Of a stretch of DNA of 7,119 nucleotides, positions 1-4,425 are shown piece by piece. The notes under the pieces were generated by a model. That model saw only the letters and a program-made list of their open reading frames with translations. It was not told the origin of the DNA and did no database searches. The translations under genes were made by a program, and so were the position numbers. Origin of the DNA: CAYYWP01 sp964475125 (GTDB lineage Bacteria; Desulfobacterota; Binatia; HRBIN30; CADEER01); contig CAYYWP010000230.1 in assembly GCA_964475125.1 (NCBI GenBank), positions 1 through 7,119 of the forward strand, written 5' to 3'. The stretch's first letter is position 1. The number at the start of each line of letters is the position of its first letter.

Positions 1-1758
1 CAGCTGCGCCTCGCGGACCTTGTATCCCAGTTTTTCGTTGCGATCGTCGAGCGTGGCGCGCACCCCGGCGGTTTGCAAGCGCGTGCACACCTCGCGGCCG
101 TACGCCGCTTGCCGCTCGGTCAGCGTCAGCACGCGCGCTTGCTCGGGCGCGAGCCAGAGCGGGAACGCGCCGGCACAATGTTCGATCAGGATGCCCATGA
201 AGCGCTCGATCGTCCCCAGGATGGCGCGGTGAATCATCACCGGTCGCGCCTCGCTGCCATCGGGCCGCACGTAGGTGAGATCGAAGCGCTCGGGCAAGGC
301 GCCGAAATCCAATTGCACGGTCGCCAACTGCCACTCGCGCCGCAACGCGTCGACCACCATGAAGTCGATCTTGGGGCCATAGAACGCGCCGTCGCCGGCG
401 TTGACGACGTACGCCACGCCGGCATCGGTCAGCGCCTCCGCCAGCGCCGCCTCGGCGCGCTGCCACATCTCGTCGCTACCGATCGACTGCTCGGGGCGAG
501 TCGAGAGCAGGACGCGGCGCTCGGCGAAGTCGAAATCGCCGTACACCTCATCGACCATGCGCAGCAGCATCGCGATCTCGCTGCCGATCTGCTCCGGCAT
601 GCAAAAGATGTGCGCGTCGTCCTGCGAGAAGCTGCGCACGCGGGTCAGGCCGTGCAGCGTCCCCGAGCGCTCGGCCCGGTGCAGGCGACCGAAGTCGGCG
701 TAGCGGATGGGGAGCTCGCGATACGAGCGCTTGCGGCTGTTGAAGATCAGGCAATGCGCCGGGCAGTTCATCGGCTTCACCGCGAACTCGCGCTCCTCGA
801 GCGTGGTGAAGTACATGTTGTCGCGGTAGTTGTCGTAGTGGCCCGAGCGTTTCCACAGCGCCACGTCCATCACCTGCGGCGTGATGACCTCATCGTAGCC
901 GTACTTGCCGTACAGGCGCCGCACGTAGGCAATGAGCTCGTTGTAGACGAAGGCGCCCTTGGGATGGAAGAAGGGACTGCCGGGCGCCACGGCGTCGAAG
1001 GAGAACAGATCGAGCTCCTTGCCGAGCTTGCGGTGATCGCGGCGCTTGGCTTCTTCGAGGCGGGCGAGGTGGTCCGCCAGCGCCTCGGGGGTGGCGAAGG
1101 CGGTGCCATAGATGCGCTGCAACATCTCGTTGCGCTCGTCGCCGCGCCAGTAGGCCCCGGCCAGGCCGGTGAGCTTGAAGGCCCGGTGCACCCCGGTGCT
1201 CGGCACGTGCGGGCCGCGGCAGAGATCGACGAACTCCCCTTGCCGGTAGAGACTGACGCGGGCGTCGGGCAGATCGCGGATGATCTCCGCCTTGTAGTGC
1301 TCGCCCTGGGCGGTGAAAAACTCGATCGCCGCGTCGCGCTCCATCTCCTCGCGCACCACCGGCACGTCCTGCTTGGCGATGCCGCGCATCTCGGCCTCGA
1401 TGCGCTCGAGGTCCTCGGGCGTGAACGGCGTCTCCTTCTTGATGTCGTAGTAGAAGCCGTCCTCGATCACGGGCCCGATGGTGATCTGCGTCTGCGGAAA
1501 CAGCCGCTTGACCGCCTGCGCCATGAGATGAGCGCTCGAGTGGCGCAAGACGTCGAGCCCCTCGGGCGAGTCGACCAGCACCGGCGCGATCGCACCGTCG
1601 GCGTCCAACGGGTAGGCGAGGTCGACCACGCGGCCGCCGACGCGCGCTGCCACGGCGCCTTTCAGCGCCACTCCGGCTGACTTGAGGGCGGCGACGACCG
1701 ATGTCCCCTTCTCCACCGGGCGAGAGCTCCCATCCGGGAGCGTCACGGTCAGACTCAT
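1..1758 (-). CDS. thrS: Threonyl-tRNA synthetase (3' end cut by window edge)
   Basis: Cytoplasmic class II synthetase that charges tRNA-Thr with threonine using ATP and edits Ser-tRNA-Thr. Reading the minus strand from ATG 1758 gives 586 uninterrupted codons, still open at base 1; the E. coli enzyme has 642, so about 50 C-terminal residues of the anticodon-binding domain lie outside. Visible domains: N-terminal TGS (about 1-62, starting MSLTVTLPDG); the editing domain with H73-x3-H77 and C180-x3-H184; and the class II core (about 245-535) with the zinc ligands C332 (MNCPAH), H383 (DDAHIF) and H510 (MIHRA), motif 2 (FGRLHRAERSG) and motif 3 (GTIERF, R519). The anticodon domain begins near 537. 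All expected catalytic, editing and zinc residues are present, so it should be functional. ATG 1758 is the only usual start in this frame between the tRNA gene and the TGS domain, but it has no Shine-Dalgarno; the bases before it are GAGCCCGGAA. In many bacteria infC-rpmI-rplT follow thrS; that part is off the window. Confidence 0.98.
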   Translation of the reverse strand, partial: MSLTVTLPDGSSRPVEKGTSVVAALKSAGVALKGAVAARVGGRVVDLAYPLDADGAIAPVLVDSPEGLDVLRHSSAHLMAQAVKRLFPQTQITIGPVIEDGFYYDIKKETPFTPEDLERIEAEMRGIAKQDVPVVREEMERDAAIEFFTAQGEHYKAEIIRDLPDARVSLYRQGEFVDLCRGPHVPSTGVHRAFKLTGLAGAYWRGDERNEMLQRIYGTAFATPEALADHLARLEEAKRRDHRKLGKELDLFSFDAVAPGSPFFHPKGAFVYNELIAYVRRLYGKYGYDEVITPQVMDVALWKRSGHYDNYRDNMYFTTLEEREFAVKPMNCPAHCLIFNSRKRSYRELPIRYADFGRLHRAERSGTLHGLTRVRSFSQDDAHIFCMPEQIGSEIAMLLRMVDEVYGDFDFAERRVLLSTRPEQSIGSDEMWQRAEAALAEALTDAGVAYVVNAGDGAFYGPKIDFMVVDALRREWQLATVQLDFGALPERFDLTYVRPDGSEARPVMIHRAILGTIERFMGILIEHCAGAFPLWLAPEQARVLTLTERQAAYGREVCTRLQTAGVRATLDDRNEKLGYKVREAQL

Positions 1759-1799
1759 TTCCGGGCTCGCTTTGTCGAAACGATCGAGGCGACGGGCAT
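1755..1799 (-). CDS. Putative 14-residue leader peptide overlapping thrS start
   Basis: Short open frame encoding MPVASIVSTKRARK, which I do not recognise. It begins at ATG 1799, five bases after GGGAGG (1810-1805), the best Shine-Dalgarno match near thrS. Its TGA stop (1757-1755) overlaps the thrS ATG (1758-1756) in an ATGA arrangement typical of termination-reinitiation coupling. It is in a different frame from thrS, so it is not an N-terminal extension. The peptide has one Thr codon (ACA, a less used Thr codon in such GC-rich DNA) and a basic tail (K10, R11, R13, K14). One Thr codon is far too few for a classical attenuator. The more likely role, if real, is to deliver ribosomes to a thrS start that lacks its own binding site. 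Coding is unproven: a frame this short can arise by chance, and the case rests on the Shine-Dalgarno, the overlap and the absence of any thrS ribosome site. Confidence 0.5.
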   Translation of the reverse strand: MPVASIVSTKRARK

Positions 1800-1804
1800 C
1801 AGGG

Positions 1805-1810
1805 CCTCCC
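1805..1810 (-). promoter_or_regulatory. Strong Shine-Dalgarno of the thrS leader peptide
   Basis: GGGAGG on the minus strand lies five bases before ATG 1799 and about 46 bases before the thrS ATG. It is well placed for the leader frame and too far away to serve thrS directly. This is the main reason to treat the leader frame as translated. Confidence 0.55.
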
Positions 1811-1836
1811 GCGCGACGCGCCGCCGCATGCAGGAG
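1806..1836 (-). promoter_or_regulatory. Hairpin able to mask the leader Shine-Dalgarno
   Basis: In the minus-strand transcript CTCCTGC (1836-1830) can pair with GCGGGAG (1812-1806), seven pairs with one G-U. After a two-base AU bulge, GCGGC (1827-1823) pairs with GTCGC (1817-1813), five pairs with one G-U, closing a five-base loop. The 3' arm contains nearly the whole leader Shine-Dalgarno. The hairpin begins seven bases after the encoded CCA of tRNA-Val, so it could also be a target for tRNA 3'-end processing. Stable hairpins are common by chance in GC-rich DNA, so a regulatory role is inference. Confidence 0.4.
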
Positions 1837-1842
1837 CGAGGA

Positions 1843-1917
1843 TGGTAGGCACGGGCGGATTTGAACCGCCGACCCCTTCCGTGTCAGGGAAGTGCTCTCC
1901 CCCTGAGCTACGTGCCT
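1843..1917 (-). tRNA. tRNA-Val (anticodon GAC)
   Basis: Complete 75-nt cloverleaf on the minus strand. The acceptor arm AGGCACG/CGTGCCT has seven pairs, followed by discriminator A and an encoded CCA. The D arm is GCTC/GAGC with a seven-base loop, and the anticodon arm CTTCC/GGAAG has loop CTGACAC, giving anticodon GAC at 1885-1883. The variable loop is five bases, and the T arm GGCGG/CCGCC has loop TTCAAAT. It reads GUC (and GUU) valine codons. The first acceptor pair is A-U where G-C is more usual; pairing is otherwise perfect, so I consider it functional. It lies 84 bases upstream of thrS on the same strand with no terminator-like T-run between, so the two are probably co-transcribed and separated by tRNA processing. 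Confidence 0.97.
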
Positions 1918-1950
1918 TCGCGCCTTGTGCTCCCGATCGTCGCGCTCCAC

Positions 1951-1971
1951 TTCCCGCCGCGAGGGCGGGAA
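1951..1971. repeat. Perfect 8-bp inverted repeat upstream of tRNA-Val
   Basis: TTCCCGCC (1951-1958) and GGCGGGAA (1964-1971) are exact inverted copies around the five-base spacer GCGAG. It sits 33 bases before the 5' end of tRNA-Val and downstream of the candidate promoter at 2031-2059, so it would lie in the transcribed leader. It could be an RNA hairpin or a protein-binding site. No T-run follows on either strand, so a classical terminator is unlikely. Confidence 0.5.
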
Positions 1972-2030
1972 CGACTCGTCCCGCCGACCCTCGTCAACGC
2001 CGCAAGTTGTTGAATCAGACCGAATTTAGT

Positions 2031-2059
2031 TCGCTAGCAACTCGGCCCGTAAGGGTCAA
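2031..2059 (-). promoter_or_regulatory. Candidate sigma-70 promoter for tRNA-Val/thrS
   Basis: On the minus strand TTGACC (2059-2054, five of six consensus bases) is followed after 17 bases by TAGCGA (2036-2031, three of six). This is the most AT-rich patch (about 2005-2040) of the gap between the porin stop and the tRNA. Transcription would start near 2024 and give a leader of about 107 bases before the tRNA. A second -35-like TTGACG at 1997-1992 has no acceptable -10. The -10 match is weak, so this is only a candidate. Confidence 0.3.
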
Positions 2060-2077
2060 GGAAGGAGCCTTTGAAAC

Positions 2078-2095
2078 CACGAAGGTCACGAAGGG
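2078..2095. repeat. Two-copy CACGAAGG tandem repeat
   Basis: CACGAAGGT (2078-2086) is followed directly by CACGAAGGG (2087-2095): an eight-base unit repeated with a period of nine. From memory, runs of this motif occur in intergenic DNA of many environmental bacteria, but I cannot check this host. It lies in the gap between the porin stop and the tRNA-thrS promoter candidate, and no function is evident. Confidence 0.5.
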
Positions 2096-2127
2096 CTCGA
2101 AACGGCAAGGGGTCTCTCGCGACTCCG

Positions 2128-2141
2128 CCCCCGAACGGGGG
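2128..2141. repeat. GC hairpin CCCCC-GAAC-GGGGG
   Basis: A perfect five-pair inverted repeat (2128-2132 with 2137-2141) around a four-base loop, about 50 bases past the porin stop. With the hairpin at 2171-2191 it may help end porin transcription. It lacks a following T-run, so any termination role would not be the standard intrinsic kind. Confidence 0.3.
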
Positions 2142-2158
2142 GCCGGGGCGGATCCCTT

Positions 2159-2184
2159 AACCGCCTGACAGCCAACCGCCTAAC
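2159..2184. repeat. AACCGCCT direct repeat, period 15
   Basis: AACCGCCT occurs at 2159-2166 and again at 2174-2181, each followed by GAC or AAC, in the bases directly after the porin stop. The second copy is part of the hairpin at 2171-2191. It is too short to call a mobile or phage element. Confidence 0.4.
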
Positions 2185-2191
2185 GGCTGGC
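2171..2191 (-). terminator. Possible terminator hairpin after the porin gene
   Basis: Two bases after the porin stop the transcript can form an eight-pair stem, GCCAGCCG with CGGTTGGC (one G-U), around loop TTAGG. The position suits a 3'-end structure. The following bases (TGTCAGGCGGTTAAGG) are not U-rich, so this may be a stabilising 3' hairpin or a Rho-assisted end rather than a strong intrinsic terminator. Confidence 0.4.
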
Positions 2192-2193
2192 CT

Positions 2194-4275
2194 CTAGAAC
2201 TGGTAGGTGATCTTCAGGCCGACTTCGTCGCGGCGTGAGTTCAGCCCGCCGGCGCCCCACGGGTCGAGGCTGGTGCTGTCCGACCCAAGGGTCGAGTAGA
2301 AGTTCAGGCGCGCCTGAATGATCAGGTCGTTGGTCATGAAGTAGTCGAGCTTGAGCTGGGAGAGGAAGTTGCGGTTCACCGGATCGATGGCGATGGCGAC
2401 GAAGGGCACGATCGTGCCACCGGCATAGAACGACGTCGCCGCCAACGTGGTGAGGAGCTCCCACTGGCGCAGGGCATCGGCACTGCCGTCACTGAACGTG
2501 GTGATGCTGGCGTCCTGCGTGCGCTCCGTCTGGCCGGTGTAGATGCCGTTCGCCCACTGCACCCGCCCGCTGCGCCGCACAGAATCCGGGAAGACGTTGG
2601 GGTTCTGCTGGTCGGGCGAGAAATACGGCCGCTCGCCGGCGCTCAGGATCGAGCCGCGCAGCTTCGACGCCGTGCCGGCGATGTAGCTCCAGAAGAACTG
2701 CCCGGTGATGAACCAGGTCGTGCGGGGATTGAGCCACTTGATCCAGGTGGGGCGGTCGAAGCCGATCATGCCGGCCCACACATCGCGCTTGGTGAAGCCG
2801 AGCGGGGCGAACACGCCGGGCAGTGGTTGGAATACGCCGGGCGCCACCTCCTGCTCGACCTGCACGCGATCCGACAAGTAGCCGGATTGGAACGGCGCGC
2901 CGAGTTGGTAGGCCATCTCCATGCGCAAGACGGTGTTGGTCAGATCGCCGTCGAAGTAATTCCCGGTCACGCCGAAGATGTGCGTGTAGGGGAAGACGAA
3001 CTCGGCATCCACTTGCGCCGGGAACACCGGGGCGCGCACGCCGACCAGGTTGGCGAGCGGGCTGCTCGGATCATCGGGATTCTGGCGCACCGCGTTGTTC
3101 CCCTGGAAGGTCGGCACGACGATGCGATTGATCTTCAGGCCGAAGGGTGCCGCCGCCGCGGCGCCGATGCCGCGCGAACGGGCGTACAAATAGTTGGCGG
3201 TGAACTCGAACCCGTGCCGCTCGACGCCGTGAAAGCGGATGCCGATATCGCTCGCGTCCGCGGCGTTGCGGCTGAACTGGCCGTGCAAATAGTTGGTGTT
3301 GTGCAGCGTGGCCAGACCGTACAGTTGCCGGCAGGCGTCGCTGCGGCACCCCGGCGGCGGGCCGAAGAAACTGCTGAGGATGAACGGCTGCGTCGGACTG
3401 GCGAGCTGGATCTGGCCGGAGCGCACCGCGTTGGGCACCGGGACGCCCCAGGGCGCCGGCAGGAAGCGCACCTTGTTGCCGGGGACGAAATCGCCCGGGT
3501 TCCAGACGACCTCGGCGAAGGCGTTGCTGATCGGCCCCAGAGTGCCGAAGTCCCAGATCATCTTGATCAGCCACAGCGGCACCCGGATCTTGTCCCAGTC
3601 TTCCTGCTGCAGGTGCCAGGTGGTGTCGAGCGGGTTGATGATGTCCATGAGGCGGAACTGATCGCTCTCGCCCCAGATCACCTGCTGGCGGCCGATGCGG
3701 AAGTTGAGCGGCGCGTCGGCCAGATCAATGTCGATGTAGGCTTCGCGCAGCGAGTTCTCGAACATCAGCTCGTCGCGCCCCGAGCGCGAGATGCTGGTGT
3801 ACAGACCCGAGCGCAGGCTGGTACACCCCGGGGTGGAGCAAATGCACTGCGGCGTCGTGCAGGAGCGGCCGATCAAGTTGCCGGCGATTGGTCCGCCGAC
3901 GAAATCGTCGTCCGGTGTCACCCCTTTCTGGCGGCCGCCCGGAGCGATGTCCCAGAAACTGTCGTAGACGCCTCGATAAAGGACATAGAGCTTGGAACGC
4001 TTGATGAAGGGCACCTGGAAGCGATCCAGCAGCTTGCCCTTCTGGAGCCACTCGTAGTCGAGGCGAATGAGCGCCGTGTTGCGGTTCTGGATGAACTGCC
4101 ACTCCTCGATCGAGCTGGCGCGCAGGAGGTTCTGCGTGTCGACCGAGCCCGAGAGCTCGAGGGGACCGTACTTGACCGTCGCCTGCGCCGCCGGCTCCGC
4201 CGCCACCACCGCCATGCACATCCCAAGCGCGACCGAGAGCCCCGCCCATCGCACTGCGCTCCTGCGTCGTGCCAT
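2194..4275 (-). CDS. DUF1302-like outer-membrane beta-barrel protein (porin-like)
   Basis: Encodes 693 residues, probably an outer-membrane channel; the substrate is unknown. Residues 1-26 or 1-32 are a signal peptide: MARRR, a hydrophobic stretch, then AVVAA or AQA as cleavage sites. The family call rests on the early strand LELSGSVDTQN (39-49) and the block NFRIGRQQVIWGES...NPLD (191-217), which resemble DUF1302 proteins. The rest has many alternating aromatic strands and ends in GLKITYQF, whose terminal Phe is the usual outer-membrane insertion signal. The mature chain has only six cysteines: C139, C144, C146 and C151 in one loop (Cx4CxCx4C) and C310, C315 in another, suggesting disulfides. 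No CxxCH haem site is present. I chose ATG 4275 because the signal peptide starts there and AAAGGGGG lies four bases upstream; the frame stays open upstream to 4710 but would overlap gltX on the other strand. DUF1302 genes often neighbour DUF1329 genes; none is visible. It is a single-gene unit divergent from gltX. The barrel call is strong, the family fairly good, the function open. Confidence 0.85.
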   Translation of the reverse strand: MARRRSAVRWAGLSVALGMCMAVVAAEPAAQATVKYGPLELSGSVDTQNLLRASSIEEWQFIQNRNTALIRLDYEWLQKGKLLDRFQVPFIKRSKLYVLYRGVYDSFWDIAPGGRQKGVTPDDDFVGGPIAGNLIGRSCTTPQCICSTPGCTSLRSGLYTSISRSGRDELMFENSLREAYIDIDLADAPLNFRIGRQQVIWGESDQFRLMDIINPLDTTWHLQQEDWDKIRVPLWLIKMIWDFGTLGPISNAFAEVVWNPGDFVPGNKVRFLPAPWGVPVPNAVRSGQIQLASPTQPFILSSFFGPPPGCRSDACRQLYGLATLHNTNYLHGQFSRNAADASDIGIRFHGVERHGFEFTANYLYARSRGIGAAAAAPFGLKINRIVVPTFQGNNAVRQNPDDPSSPLANLVGVRAPVFPAQVDAEFVFPYTHIFGVTGNYFDGDLTNTVLRMEMAYQLGAPFQSGYLSDRVQVEQEVAPGVFQPLPGVFAPLGFTKRDVWAGMIGFDRPTWIKWLNPRTTWFITGQFFWSYIAGTASKLRGSILSAGERPYFSPDQQNPNVFPDSVRRSGRVQWANGIYTGQTERTQDASITTFSDGSADALRQWELLTTLAATSFYAGGTIVPFVAIAIDPVNRNFLSQLKLDYFMTNDLIIQARLNFYSTLGSDSTSLDPWGAGGLNSRRDEVGLKITYQF

Positions 4276-4279
4276 ACGG

Positions 4280-4287
4280 CCCCCTTT
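4280..4287 (-). promoter_or_regulatory. Ribosome binding site that fixes the porin start
   Basis: AAAGGGGG on the minus strand ends four bases before ATG 4275, within a longer purine run GGAGAAAGGGGG (4291-4280). It supports starting the protein at the signal peptide rather than at an upstream codon of the same open frame. Confidence 0.6.
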
Positions 4288-4339
4288 CTCCGCCAGCCGG
4301 CCACTCGCGGACCGGCGCTGCCAGCGTCGAGACGGGCGA

Positions 4340-4369
4340 GTCTTACTGAACATTGCCGGCGGAAGGCAA
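4340..4369 (-). promoter_or_regulatory. Candidate promoter for the porin gene
   Basis: On the minus strand TTGCCT (4369-4364) is followed after 18 bases by TAAGAC (4345-4340), giving a leader of roughly 58 bases. Both boxes are weak matches. Within that leader CGCTG-C-CAGCG (4316-4326) is a short perfect palindrome that could be an operator or simple chance. Confidence 0.22.
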
Positions 4370-4389
4370 GCCAGAAGTGACGCGGCGCG

Positions 4390-4419
4390 TTGACTCGGCC
4401 CCGCGGCCGCTGGTACTCG
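4390..4419 (+). promoter_or_regulatory. Candidate promoter for gltX, possibly leaderless
   Basis: TTGACT (4390-4395, five of six consensus bases) is followed after 18 bases by TACTCG (4414-4419, a poor -10). If used, transcription would begin at or next to the gltX ATG at 4426. That fits the lack of any Shine-Dalgarno in front of that ATG. The -10 match is too weak for confidence. Confidence 0.25.
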
Positions 4420-4425
4420 CGCCGC

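Noticed and set aside
73..1680. 535-codon open frame on the plus strand opposite thrS
   Set aside because: It is an antisense shadow caused by the strong GC bias at third codon positions of thrS. The minus-strand reading has every ThrRS motif, while the plus reading is a low-complexity His/Ala/Arg/Glu-rich chain with no recognisable domain.
1759..1842. T-box or classical threonine attenuator in the thrS leader
   Set aside because: The 84-base leader is too short for a T-box, has no T-box sequence or terminator T-run, and the leader frame has only one Thr codon.
1701..2168. 155-codon plus-strand frame across the tRNA and the gap
   Set aside because: It overlaps the thrS start and the whole tRNA antisense and has no recognisable domain. 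Its length is unremarkable for GC-rich DNA.
3819..3860. Haem-binding or iron-sulfur site from the cysteine cluster
   Set aside because: There is no CxxCH, and the spacing Cx4CxCx4C matches no ferredoxin pattern I know. For a secreted barrel protein, disulfides are the simpler explanation.
2827..4380. 517-codon open frame on the plus strand opposite the porin gene
   Set aside because: Same antisense effect; the composition is His/Arg/Ala-rich and it lies wholly over a convincing secreted barrel protein.
4390..4425. TTG start for gltX adding twelve residues
   Set aside because: The extension is arginine-rich without family likeness, and no Shine-Dalgarno favours it. GluRS homology starts directly after ATG 4426.
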